A stretch of 39,000 nucleotides of DNA from a virus, in the IMG/VR virus record IMGVR_UViG_3300043803_000411, positions 1 through 39,000 of that record; one strand, written 5' to 3'. Each line of letters starts with the position of its first letter. Position 1 is the stretch's first letter. Shown here in pieces: positions 28,229 to 35,672 of the stretch. Under the pieces are notes generated by a model. That model ran no database searches and was not told the DNA's origin. It was given only the letters and a program-made list of their open reading frames with translations. The translations under genes and the position numbers were made by a program.

Positions 28229-28301
28229 TCGCGTGTCTCTTCAGCGTTAGGACGCGACCCCTAACGGACCCTCCTACCAGTAACGGCAGGAGGGTTTCGA
28301 C
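28229..28301 (-). ncRNA. Type II hammerhead ribozyme, copy 8 (longest stem III)
   Basis: Minus strand: GTC, GAA, stem III ACCCTCCT/AGGAGGGT (8 bp with a 12-base loop), cleavage C (28267), stem I CGTTAGG/CCTAACG, core CTGAAGA, then GAC. Loop TCGCGT pairs with ACGCGA at 28229-28234. Stem III is longest here and has a long loop (28276-28287). Predicted cleavage is between 28267 and 28266. It is the first ribozyme after the divergent control region. Confidence 0.92.
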
Positions 28302-28326
28302 TGGGAAGTCAACTGAACGCTCGGGG

Positions 28327-28533
28327 TTACTTCCGGCTCGTCTGTCCTCGCGTCGCCCCTGCCGCTCGCTCTAGCGTTTGCACGGTGATCGCATCGCAAC
28401 GATGGGGGTGGCGAGGAAGGTCCCTTCCGGTTCTCCCTCTGCGCGGATCGGGCTGGTTCACTAGGCGGTTCCGGTCGCGACGCGCGATCACTTGTCTCGG
28501 TGATCTTGCGGTTAGTGGCTCTTCTACGCTCAC
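28327..28533 (-). CDS. Possible 68-residue basic leader protein (uncertain)
   Basis: A GTG-started frame ending 25 bases before ribozyme copy 8. The product begins MSVEEPLTARSPRQVIARRD and is very basic, with no clear Shine-Dalgarno. A competing frame (28274-28537) would have to read through the ribozyme core and end inside stem III, so I prefer this one. Codon use does not decide it. The stretch may instead be an untranslated leader. Confidence 0.3.
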   Translation of the reverse strand: MSVEEPLTARSPRQVIARRDRNRLVNQPDPRRGRTGRDLPRHPHRCDAITVQTLERAAGATRGQTSRK

Positions 28534-28580
28534 CCATTCGCCGGAGGCGGTGCCCCGATCCGCTCTTCAGTTATGCCCCT

Positions 28581-28586
28581 ATCTTA
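28581..28586 (-). promoter_or_regulatory. Candidate -10 box for the early (minus-strand) transcript
   Basis: On the minus strand this reads TAAGAT, a good TANNNT -10, about 50 bases before the first early reading frame and inside the inverted repeat. I could not place a convincing -35, so a phage-specific or activator-dependent promoter is possible. Confidence 0.35.
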
Positions 28587-28670
28587 CCGTGTCAGACGGT
28601 AGATGGTGGTATTTCCCGAAAAGTTTTTTGAGAGCAATTTGAGGCCCCATCCCAGGCCCCTACCCCGGTG

Positions 28671-28684
28671 CCCCCTTAAGGGGG
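28671..28684. repeat. Perfect 14-bp palindrome, possible operator
   Basis: CCCCCTTAAGGGGG is fully self-complementary and lies between the divergent promoters. It could be a dimer-binding operator. It lacks a loop, so a stable RNA hairpin is less likely. Confidence 0.45.
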
Positions 28685-28690
28685 GATAAC

Positions 28691-28711
28691 CCCTCAGATT
28701 GCTTCTGAGGG
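28691..28711. repeat. Hairpin with 8-bp perfect stem in the control region
   Basis: CCCTCAGA (28691-28698) pairs with TCTGAGGG (28704-28711) around the loop TTGCT. It lies upstream of the plus-strand promoter and may terminate stray transcripts or bind a regulator. Confidence 0.5.
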
Positions 28712-28738
28712 CCTTCCAGCCCGACCCTCGCCTGGAGC

Positions 28739-28768
28739 CTGACCGGGAGGCTCTGGCGCGTGTAGAAT
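28739..28768 (+). promoter_or_regulatory. Candidate promoter for the tail gene operon
   Basis: CTGACC (28739-28744) and TAGAAT (28763-28768) are separated by 18 bases. TGTAGAAT also gives an extended -10. Transcription would start near 28775 and run into the plus-strand tail genes. Confidence 0.5.
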
Positions 28769-28861
28769 GGTCCCAGCAACGTGTCCACCCGTGACCCCGC
28801 TTCCGCCGTGGCTCGCGTGGCCCCAGGGATGCCGGGGTTGCCGCGCGTCCATGGGAGCGGA

Positions 28862-29074
28862 ATGGCGACCTACCGAGTCCTCGTAGGAATCGACTACGCA
28901 GGCAATCGTGCCGAACCGGGCACCGTCGTCAGCGACCTACCCGCCAGTAGCGTTACTTGGCTCCTCGCGCAGAACATCATCGAAGCCGCAGATAACGCTT
29001 CAGACGATCAGCCGGTAACACCAAAGACTACTGCTGCGCGTGAGCCTAAGTCTCCCAGCAAGGGAGGCGAATGA
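28862..29074 (+). CDS. 70-residue small structural-region protein
   Basis: I chose the ATG at 28862 after GGGAGCGGA; a longer frame from a GTG at 28781 adds 27 residues without typical protein character. MATYRVLVGIDYAGNRAEPG then VVSDLPASSVTWLLAQNIIE is a beta-strand and helix pattern seen in small phage structural proteins. The C terminus is a Thr/Pro/Lys-rich tail. It precedes the tail-tube genes with an ATGATG overlap. Confidence 0.6.
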   Translation: MATYRVLVGIDYAGNRAEPGTVVSDLPASSVTWLLAQNIIEAADNASDDQPVTPKTTAAREPKSPSKGGE

Positions 29075-29793
29075 TGCCCACATTTCGTCACGGTAAGCGC
29101 ACCGTCGTTCTGCTGAACGGGACCGATATGTCCCCGTTCTTGAACGAGGCTACTCAGACCCAGGAGATCGAGACTGCGGAGACCACTACCTTCGCGGATT
29201 CAGACAAGACCTACATCACCGGCCTCGGCGACGGGACGATCTCCACGAGCGGCCTATTCGACGGAACCGCTAACGCTTCTAACGATGTCCTCAGCGGCGC
29301 TATCGGGCAGGAAGATAACACCTTCACGGTGCTGCCCGAAGGCGCTACCGCAGGCGCGAGAAGCATCATCGCTAACGGCCAGTTGACCTCCTATGAGGTG
29401 TCCTCTCCAGTGGGTGACGTTGTCGCTATCTCAGCAGAAGTTCAGGCCGATGGAGGACTGTTCTCCGGTCGCGCTCTGAACGCTCTCACCAACACGGGAA
29501 CGTCGGCATCGCTGACCGGCATTAACGACGGCTCATCGACCAGCGGTGGGGGCCTCTTTAACCTTCACGTTACGGCGAATACGCGCGACGGTGCGGCAAC
29601 CGTCAAGGTCCAGCACTCAGCAGATAACGCAACCTGGGTGGACCTCGTCACATTCTCTTCCGTCAGCGCCAGCAGCACGGCGGGAGAGAGCATCACCAGC
29701 ACGGGCACGGTGAATCAGTATCTCCGTGCAGCACACACCCTCGCCGGATCGTCCGGCTCCATCACCTATCACGTTTCGGCAGCAAGGAGATAA
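29074..29793 (+). CDS. Major tail protein paralogue 1 (with C-terminal Ig-like extension)
   Basis: I chose the second ATG of ATGATG (29074) because AGGGAGG stands six bases upstream and the paralogue downstream starts the same way (PTFRHGK against PTFKHGK). 239 residues. The N-terminal 130 contain EIETAETTTFADSDKTYITG and TSYEVSSPVGDVVAISAEVQ, as in tail-tube proteins. The C-terminal 100 residues resemble a beta-sandwich (VKVQHSADNATWVDLVTFSS), possibly an Ig-like decoration. Confidence 0.75.
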   Translation: MPTFRHGKRTVVLLNGTDMSPFLNEATQTQEIETAETTTFADSDKTYITGLGDGTISTSGLFDGTANASNDVLSGAIGQEDNTFTVLPEGATAGARSIIANGQLTSYEVSSPVGDVVAISAEVQADGGLFSGRALNALTNTGTSASLTGINDGSSTSGGGLFNLHVTANTRDGAATVKVQHSADNATWVDLVTFSSVSASSTAGESITSTGTVNQYLRAAHTLAGSSGSITYHVSAARR

Positions 29794-29795
29794 CT

Positions 29796-30224
29796 GTGCC
29801 TACCTTCAAGCATGGCAAGAACGCCTACTTCGCCCTCGACGGGACCGCAGCATCACTCGTCAACATCAGCGGCACTCTGAATGAGATCAGCATGCCGCGC
29901 GAGATTGAGACTGCGGAGACGACGGCGTTCGGGCAGAACGACAAGACCTACATCACCGGACTCGGTGACGCCACCATTTCGCTCTCCGGCATGTTCGATG
30001 CCACGACTGACACGATGATTGCTGGCGATATCGCCAACCTGAAGTCGGGTTCGGTGTCCAGCCTCTCGTTCGAGTACGGTCCCGCTGGCTCCGCATCGGC
30101 CCAGCCGAAGTTCACGGGCGAGGCGCTCATCACTTCCTACGAGGTTTCCTCCCCGGTCGGCGATGTCGTCACCTATTCGCTCGAACTTCAGGTCACGGGC
30201 GGCGTTACCGGCACCACGTTCTGA
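29796..30224 (+). CDS. Major tail protein paralogue 2 (short form)
   Basis: 142 residues from a GTG two bases after the previous stop. PTFKHGKNAYFALDG, EIETAETTAFGQNDKTYITG, LGDATISLSGMFDAT and TSYEVSSPVGDVVTYSLELQ align with paralogue 1 along its first two thirds. The Ig-like extension is missing. It may be the main tube subunit, with paralogue 1 as a decorated or minor form. Together they look like a gene duplication. Confidence 0.75.
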   Translation: MPTFKHGKNAYFALDGTAASLVNISGTLNEISMPREIETAETTAFGQNDKTYITGLGDATISLSGMFDATTDTMIAGDIANLKSGSVSSLSFEYGPAGSASAQPKFTGEALITSYEVSSPVGDVVTYSLELQVTGGVTGTTF

Positions 30225-30242
30225 CGCACGGTTCAGTAACTT

Positions 30243-30262
30243 TCCACGTTCCCATGTGGACC
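30243..30262 (+). repeat. Small hairpin between tail-tube and chaperone genes
   Basis: Short arms (TCCAC and GTGGA) flank an eight-base loop within the 57-base gap. It may be a weak terminator or processing site that lowers chaperone transcription relative to the tube gene. The evidence is the pairing only. Confidence 0.3.
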
Positions 30263-30281
30263 AACCAAAGGAGTAACGGTA

Positions 30282-30671
30282 ATGGCTAGTTTGCGTGACA
30301 AGATCTTCGCAGCACAGGACATCCCGACCGAGGTTGTGAGCATCCCCGAGTGGGGAGTCGATGTTCTCGTTCGAGGTATGAGCGCAGGCGACCGCATCAC
30401 CCTGATGCAGAACGCTTTCGACCAGACCACGCAGCAAGTGAACATGAGCATCGTCTACCCCGACGTTGTCGTGTCGTGCACCTTCGACCCTGACAGCAAC
30501 GAGCCGGTGTTCACGACCGCAGACAAGGACGCGATCCTCGCGAAGTCCAGCGCAGCAGTCGAGCGTCTGGCTAACGTCGGGCTTCGGCTGTCCGGTATCG
30601 GCAAGGAAGAGCAGGACGCGGCGGGAAAAGATTCCTCCAAGTCCCAGAAAGACGATTCATCTTCGAAATAG
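30282..30671 (+). CDS. Tail assembly chaperone (G-type, zero frame)
   Basis: 129 residues. MASLRDKIFAAQDIPTEVVS then VLVRGMSAGDRITLMQNAF and TFDPDSNEPVFTTADKDAIL is typical of G-type chaperones that bind the tape measure. The C terminus is Lys/Ser-rich (KDSSKSQKDDSSSK). AAAGGAG lies upstream of the ATG. The slippery site GGGAAAA at 30623-30629 allows the longer G-T form. Confidence 0.8.
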   Translation: MASLRDKIFAAQDIPTEVVSIPEWGVDVLVRGMSAGDRITLMQNAFDQTTQQVNMSIVYPDVVVSCTFDPDSNEPVFTTADKDAILAKSSAAVERLANVGLRLSGIGKEEQDAAGKDSSKSQKDDSSSK

Positions 30672-30817
30672 CGCAACGGTTGGGGAGGACGGTGGATGAA
30701 CTCCTACTTGGAGGCCCAGGCCACCGTCCTCTCACTTCCGCAGAACTAACGGAGTGGATCGCGCTAGAGCATTTGCGGGTCTGGGAGCAGGAACAGGCCT
30801 CGAAGAAGAAGAGGTGA
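30282..30817 (+). CDS. Tail assembly chaperone G-T fusion by -1 frameshift
   Basis: Reading 30282-30629, then -1 and on from 30629 to the TGA at 30815-30817, gives 178 residues. After the shift come RFIFEIAQRLGRTVDELLLG, GPGHRPLTSAELTEWIALEH and LRVWEQEQASKKKR, the conserved helical T-domain of siphophage chaperones. The T frame has no start of its own and ends four bases before the tape measure ATG. Such G/GT pairs are a standard tail assembly device. Confidence 0.85.
30623..30629 (+). other. -1 programmed frameshift slippery heptamer
   Basis: GGGAAAA in the codon phase G-GGA-AAA matches the X-XXY-YYZ rule. The shift joins the G and T frames. The T-domain residues that follow are clear, which fixes the site. 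No downstream pseudoknot was evaluated. Confidence 0.85.
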
Positions 30818-30821
30818 ACTC

Positions 30822-33800
30822 ATGGCGGTAGCAACAGAGGTTGTCGCCCGGTTCACAGCCGACATCAGCGATGTCCAGTCGAAGATGTCGATGGCGCGTG
30901 GCGCTTTCGCGACCGTAGGCGAAGCGGCATCGTTCTCTAGCAAGCGTATTGCCGAGGTCGGCAACGCTATGGCCGACGTCGGCAAGAAGATGACGGTCGG
31001 CATCACCCTCCCCCTGGGTGGTGTAGCGGCTGCCGCAAGTACCGCAGCGATCTCGTTCGAAGCCAGCATGAACAAGATCATCGGCCTGGTCGGTATCGCG
31101 TCTGATGAGGTCGCCCGAATGGGCACCGAAGTCACCGGTATGGCTGGTCAGATCGGCAAGTCACCTGACGAACTCGCTGCTGGCTTGTTCGTTGTGACCT
31201 CCGCAGGCCTGCGCGGGTCTGACGCGATGTCTACCTTGGCGAACTCTGCTAAGGCTGGTGCGGCTGGACTAGGCGAAACGAACGATATCGCTCGCGCAGT
31301 AGCCGGTGCATTGTCTGCATACGGTACTGAAGTCCTCTCCGCGTCCGATGCCACCGACGCTATCGTCGCCACGGCCCGTGCGGGTAACTTCGAGACGAGC
31401 CAGTTCGCTGCCTCCATCGGTCGCGTACTGCCCTTCGCTAAGCAGGCAGGCGCATCCTTCCAAGAAATGGGCGGAGCAGTAGCCCTCCTGACGCGAGTGA
31501 ACGGTGACGCTGCCCAGTCAGTCACTCAGATTCAGGCATTGTTCCGCGCTTTCGTCGTCCCAACCGAGGAAGCCAAGACTGCGCTTGACGAAGTTGGCAT
31601 GAGCGCTCAGGATCTACGCGACTCGATTGCCGCTAAGGGGCTACCCGCTACGCTGCAAATGCTTGACAAGGCGCTCGGCGGCAACCGGGAACAGTTGGGT
31701 AGGCTGCTGGGATCGTCGGAAGCGGCATCTGCGGCGTTCCAAATCCTTGATTCGGACGCTGCCACGATCGAAGCGACCTTCGGCGGGGTGCGCGCGAGCG
31801 CTGGCATGACCGCTGAAGCCTTCAATGCCGTCGCGCAGACGACTCAGTTCCAAATGAATCAGGCGATGGCCCAGTTGAAGGCCACCCTCATCGACCTTGG
31901 GAACCAGTTCCTACCGATTATCAAGACTGTCGTTGACTTCATGCAGGCGAATCTGAAGGCGTTCAGTTCCCTACCGGGTCCGATCAAGACTGTCATCACG
32001 GCATTCGCTGGGATTCTCGCCGTCGTCGGCCCATTGCTGTTCATTGTGGGTAAGTTGATCGTCGTCTTCTCCGGTCTTCTGTCAATTATGCTGAAGATGC
32101 GCGCTGTCGGGGCGCTACGGCTGGCGTTCGCTCAGTTGCGCGGCGAGATGGCCGCTACGCGAGCCAGTCTGAAGCAGACACAGTCCTCTATCGGGATGAT
32201 AGCGACAGCAGCAAATACGGCTAAGGTGACGGTTGTTGCTTCCTTTAAGGCGATTGGCGTTGCCGCGAAGGGTCTGCTCGCGAGTCTCGGGCCGATCGGT
32301 CTCGCGATGATCGCTGTCGGTGCGGCTTTCGAGATCTTCGTCGGGAAGGCTGCCGGGACAGAGCATCATCTGGCGAACCTTCGCGACGAGATCGACCTCA
32401 CGACCGGAAAGATGACTGAAGCGGCGAAGATCTTTATCGCCTCCGAGTTGCGTCACAACATCAGCCAAGAGGACTTGGCGATGATGGAGAACTACGGTAT
32501 CTCTATCTCGGGCTTCATCGCCGCCTTGGAGCAGGGTGGACCGGCACTCGACGCATACCGGGACAAGTTCGCGCAGATGCGACTCGAAGCCGAGGGCTCC
32601 GGTGGCTTGTTCGACACGGGCTTCGGAAACGTAGGCACCATCACTTCGATGGACACGATCATCAACACTATGAACGGGATGATCGACCAGTACGGTAATG
32701 CAAAGTTGGTCGCTGCCGATCTCGCTGCGGCACAGGTGGACGGCGCGCTCGCGGCATCTGACGCGCAACGCGGACTCATGGCAACCCACCGCGCTGCCGC
32801 ACAGGAGCAGCGCGCTATCGCTGCTGGCACGGCATCCGATGGTGCCCTAATGCAGAACGTCATCGACGCGACCACCGAAGCGGTACGCGGACTGCAGACT
32901 GCCTTCTCCGATCTGAATAACGTTGTCGGTGACATTCGCGCGGAGGATGCCGCGAAGGACGCTTATGAGGCGTTGACCGCCAGCATCAAGGAGAATGGGG
33001 ACGGTTTCCGGCGCACGACCGACGAGCAGCGCGCTAACCGTGACGCACTCCTTGACTACATCGACACGCAGGTCGCGTTCGCCGAATCTTTGGATGAGCC
33101 GCAGGCGCAGTTGAAGGCGCTTCAGCAGTTGGAGGCCGACACGAAGGCTGCGCTGAAGGCTGGTGGCGTCAAGGCTAAGGACTCCGCGATCTATCAGAGC
33201 GTCCGTGACGCGGTTGATGAAGCCGAGAAGAAGGTCGGCGACATGAAGACCGCCGTGAGTGATGCCGAGAAGAAGGGGCTGGACGTATCCGAGGCAATCG
33301 CTTCGGGTATCGAGCAGGGCATGAGCCAGCAGGAGGCCACCCTGAACGCTGCCGGTGCCGCCGCTGGCGACTTCACCGCAGACGGATTGAACACCGCTCT
33401 CGGTATCTCCTCGCCTTCCCGTGTCGCTATGGACGCCGGACGGAACACAGGGCTTGGCTTGATCCAAGGCTTGAATCAGATGCGTGCCGCTGCCGAGGGC
33501 GCTGGCATGAACGTCGGCGCTAACGTGGTGCGCGGTATGCTCACCTCTCTGCGTAACGGGCAGGGTCCGGTTGCGTCTGCGGCGCGGGAGATCGTTGCCG
33601 CCGCGATCGCCGCAGCACGGGACGAGTCGCAGGAAGGCTCCCCCTCTAAGGTGTTCATGGGGATCGGACGCAACATGGTCCTCGGCCTCGCACGAGGCAT
33701 CACCTACGAGATCCCACTTGCCAAGGGTGCGGGAAGCAAACTCGCCAAGTCCCTGATCACGGCCTTCCGCGAGGCGATGGAAGACAACTCAGGCTCCGTC

Positions 33801-35672
33801 GCTGGCGCGATCAACCAAGTCTTCGGGTCGATTCCGACCAAGACCCCGCTCGAAATGCAGTTGGGTGTCAAGGGTGCCGAGAAGTTCATCAAGGACAACA
33901 AGAAGGCACTCATGGCGCTCGTCGAACTCGGCGAAGCGATCGACCTTATTAACGCGAAGGTGCAGTATGCGGGGCAGGCTTTCGCGTCGCTCGGAGAGTT
34001 GGTCGCTCGCCCGTTCGGACGCGAGTCGGCGATATCAGAAATGTTCGGCAGCGAAGCCGATATCGACAGAGTTATTGACGGATTCCTGTCTATCCGCGAT
34101 CAGGTTAAGCAGGCATACTCGGTCCTGACTGATGCTTCTATTGTTGGGGCGAAGGCTGCTGCGCGTAATCGCGCCGAGATGTACAAGACGATCGGTGCGC
34201 TAAGGGCTCTGACGGAGCAGGCGATTTCGCTTAGGCAGCAGTACGACACCGTCATGGCTGAACTGGAAACGCTGGAGAAGGATTACCAGAAGTCCGTCAC
34301 GGAGACTAACGCTTTCTATGATGCTGCCGAGAAGAAGGCAGAGGAGAACATCAAGGCGATCGAGGATCGCTGGGCCGCTGCTATACCCAAGTTGGATGCT
34401 GCGCTGAAGAAGGCGAATGAGGCGTTCGATAAGGAGAACGCGGTCCTTCAGAGGCTCATTGGTGAGCGAGATCAGTTCGTCGATCAAATCAAGTCAGGCT
34501 TCCGATCATTCGTGAATAGCCTGTCCTTCGAGTCATCACGGGCCTCTAAGCAGATCGTGAAGGAAACCAAGCGCCTCGCTAACGGCATAACGGTCACGCT
34601 GGAGCGTGAACTGGAGGTGGGCGGCGGTCCTGCCGCGATCCGGCAGACGCTAGAGGAGCGGCTTGCCGCTGTCCGAGAGTTCTCCCGCAACATCAAGACC
34701 CTTATGCAGCGCGGCCTAGACCCTGCGCTCGTGCAGGATTTCGTGTCTGCCGGTGTCTCTGGTGCCGGGTCTGCTGCGGCAGCGCTCGCATCCGGCTCTC
34801 AGGAAGACATCGCCGCTATCAACGCTGTCCAGTCTCAATTGCTTTCCGAGTCGGAAGACTTCGGCAAGTACGCGTCCGCGCAATGGCACGACATCGGTGT
34901 TGCGCAGCAGCAGGCCATCGTCACGCCGCTAGAGGTAGCCAGGGATGCCGCACAGAAGGCTCTCGATGACGCCAACGCTCTGCGGGATCAGGAACTTGCC
35001 GCTGCTCGCGCGCAGTTGGAGAAGTTGCGTACCGAGCGCAAGGCTGCTCTAGACAAGATCGACGCCGACTACAACGCTAAGAAAGCGGAGTTGGAGGCGA
35101 AGGCAACTGAGTTGCAGACACAGATGGACACGGTAGCCGCTCAGATCGAAGAGAAGATCCTGGCGATGCTGAACACTACTGCGACACGGAGCGCAGAGGC
35201 CGGAATGAAGGCCGGGCAGAAACTCCTGGAAGGCTTCCGCAAGGAATACCCAAAGGTGTACGACAAACTGAATCGCCTCATGGATCAGTTGGCGGCGTCG
35301 CTCACGCGTACGGCTACTGTCACGGTGCAGACGGTGTATCAGTCTGTGATGCCTGTGATTCCACCGCCTACGGGTAAGTTGCCTAAGCGCGCGATGGGTG
35401 GCCCCGTTGCGGCGCGTACCGCGTATCTCGTGGGTGAGCGTGGACCGGAACTGTTCGTGCCAGGGTTTAACGGCAACATCATCCCGAATAATCAGTTGGG
35501 TACGGTGCCTGCGATGGGTGCGCGTGGCGGTGCATCCGGTGGCATGGTCGTCAATCTGACGGTGAACGCCGGGATGGGCGCTAACGGTGACGATATCGGG
35601 CGTCAGGTTGTGGATTCGCTGCGCAGATATGAGCGCCGTAACGGACCTATCCCGGTGAAGGTTACGGGATGA
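30822..35672 (+). CDS. Tape measure protein
   Basis: 1,616 residues. The N-terminal part (SFEASMNKIIGLVGIASDEV, then TEVTGMAGQIGKSPDELA) is the phage tail tape-measure TIGR01760-like domain. Two or three hydrophobic segments occur at about 385-430 and 480-510 (e.g. VVGPLLFIVGKLIVVFSGLL). Long coiled-coil regions follow (about 1,130-1,210 and 1,330-1,440) and a Gly-rich C-terminal end. It sets tail length; about 240 nm is expected from the usual 0.15 nm per residue. It overlaps the next gene by ATGA. Confidence 0.92.
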   Translation: MAVATEVVARFTADISDVQSKMSMARGAFATVGEAASFSSKRIAEVGNAMADVGKKMTVGITLPLGGVAAAASTAAISFEASMNKIIGLVGIASDEVARMGTEVTGMAGQIGKSPDELAAGLFVVTSAGLRGSDAMSTLANSAKAGAAGLGETNDIARAVAGALSAYGTEVLSASDATDAIVATARAGNFETSQFAASIGRVLPFAKQAGASFQEMGGAVALLTRVNGDAAQSVTQIQALFRAFVVPTEEAKTALDEVGMSAQDLRDSIAAKGLPATLQMLDKALGGNREQLGRLLGSSEAASAAFQILDSDAATIEATFGGVRASAGMTAEAFNAVAQTTQFQMNQAMAQLKATLIDLGNQFLPIIKTVVDFMQANLKAFSSLPGPIKTVITAFAGILAVVGPLLFIVGKLIVVFSGLLSIMLKMRAVGALRLAFAQLRGEMAATRASLKQTQSSIGMIATAANTAKVTVVASFKAIGVAAKGLLASLGPIGLAMIAVGAAFEIFVGKAAGTEHHLANLRDEIDLTTGKMTEAAKIFIASELRHNISQEDLAMMENYGISISGFIAALEQGGPALDAYRDKFAQMRLEAEGSGGLFDTGFGNVGTITSMDTIINTMNGMIDQYGNAKLVAADLAAAQVDGALAASDAQRGLMATHRAAAQEQRAIAAGTASDGALMQNVIDATTEAVRGLQTAFSDLNNVVGDIRAEDAAKDAYEALTASIKENGDGFRRTTDEQRANRDALLDYIDTQVAFAESLDEPQAQLKALQQLEADTKAALKAGGVKAKDSAIYQSVRDAVDEAEKKVGDMKTAVSDAEKKGLDVSEAIASGIEQGMSQQEATLNAAGAAAGDFTADGLNTALGISSPSRVAMDAGRNTGLGLIQGLNQMRAAAEGAGMNVGANVVRGMLTSLRNGQGPVASAAREIVAAAIAAARDESQEGSPSKVFMGIGRNMVLGLARGITYEIPLAKGAGSKLAKSLITAFREAMEDNSGSVAGAINQVFGSIPTKTPLEMQLGVKGAEKFIKDNKKALMALVELGEAIDLINAKVQYAGQAFASLGELVARPFGRESAISEMFGSEADIDRVIDGFLSIRDQVKQAYSVLTDASIVGAKAAARNRAEMYKTIGALRALTEQAISLRQQYDTVMAELETLEKDYQKSVTETNAFYDAAEKKAEENIKAIEDRWAAAIPKLDAALKKANEAFDKENAVLQRLIGERDQFVDQIKSGFRSFVNSLSFESSRASKQIVKETKRLANGITVTLERELEVGGGPAAIRQTLEERLAAVREFSRNIKTLMQRGLDPALVQDFVSAGVSGAGSAAAALASGSQEDIAAINAVQSQLLSESEDFGKYASAQWHDIGVAQQQAIVTPLEVARDAAQKALDDANALRDQELAAARAQLEKLRTERKAALDKIDADYNAKKAELEAKATELQTQMDTVAAQIEEKILAMLNTTATRSAEAGMKAGQKLLEGFRKEYPKVYDKLNRLMDQLAASLTRTATVTVQTVYQSVMPVIPPPTGKLPKRAMGGPVAARTAYLVGERGPELFVPGFNGNIIPNNQLGTVPAMGARGGASGGMVVNLTVNAGMGANGDDIGRQVVDSLRRYERRNGPIPVKVTG

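Larger units (their letters stand above)
28534..28861. promoter_or_regulatory. Divergent control region between the early block and the tail genes
   Basis: 328 bases without a confident gene. It contains an inverted repeat TACCGT/ACGGTA (28585-28590 and 28596-28601), an A/T-rich stretch (28614-28640, including AAAAGTTTTTT), a perfect palindrome CCCCCTTAAGGGGG (28671-28684) and a hairpin CCCTCAGA/TCTGAGGG (28691-28711). Transcription starts outward on both sides, so phage regulators would be expected to bind here. The first in-frame codons of the tail gene could extend to 28781 but lack a Shine-Dalgarno. Confidence 0.6.

Noticed and set aside
24995-28301. The repeated GACCCC...GGGGTTTCGAC hairpins as ordinary Rho-independent terminators or as a simple start-associated repeat family.
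   Set aside because: They lack T tracts in the direction of transcription. GAAA, UC, CUGANGA and the complementary GUC/GAC ends occur in the right order in all eight copies, which a terminator does not explain.
24965-28301. The regularly spaced repeats as a CRISPR array.
   Set aside because: The spacing is set by genes of different length, the repeats have variable stems, and no cas1/cas2 genes exist. The Cas4-like nuclease stands alone in a recombination operon.
28274-28537. An 87-codon minus-strand frame at the start of the early block.
   Set aside because: It reads through ribozyme copy 8 and stops inside stem III. The frame 28327-28533 avoids this.
32115-32789. A 224-codon minus-strand frame inside the tape measure gene, with similar long antisense frames elsewhere (3725-4333, 38447-38845).
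   Set aside because: These are shadow frames from GC-rich codon structure, with no ribosome binding site or protein-like composition.
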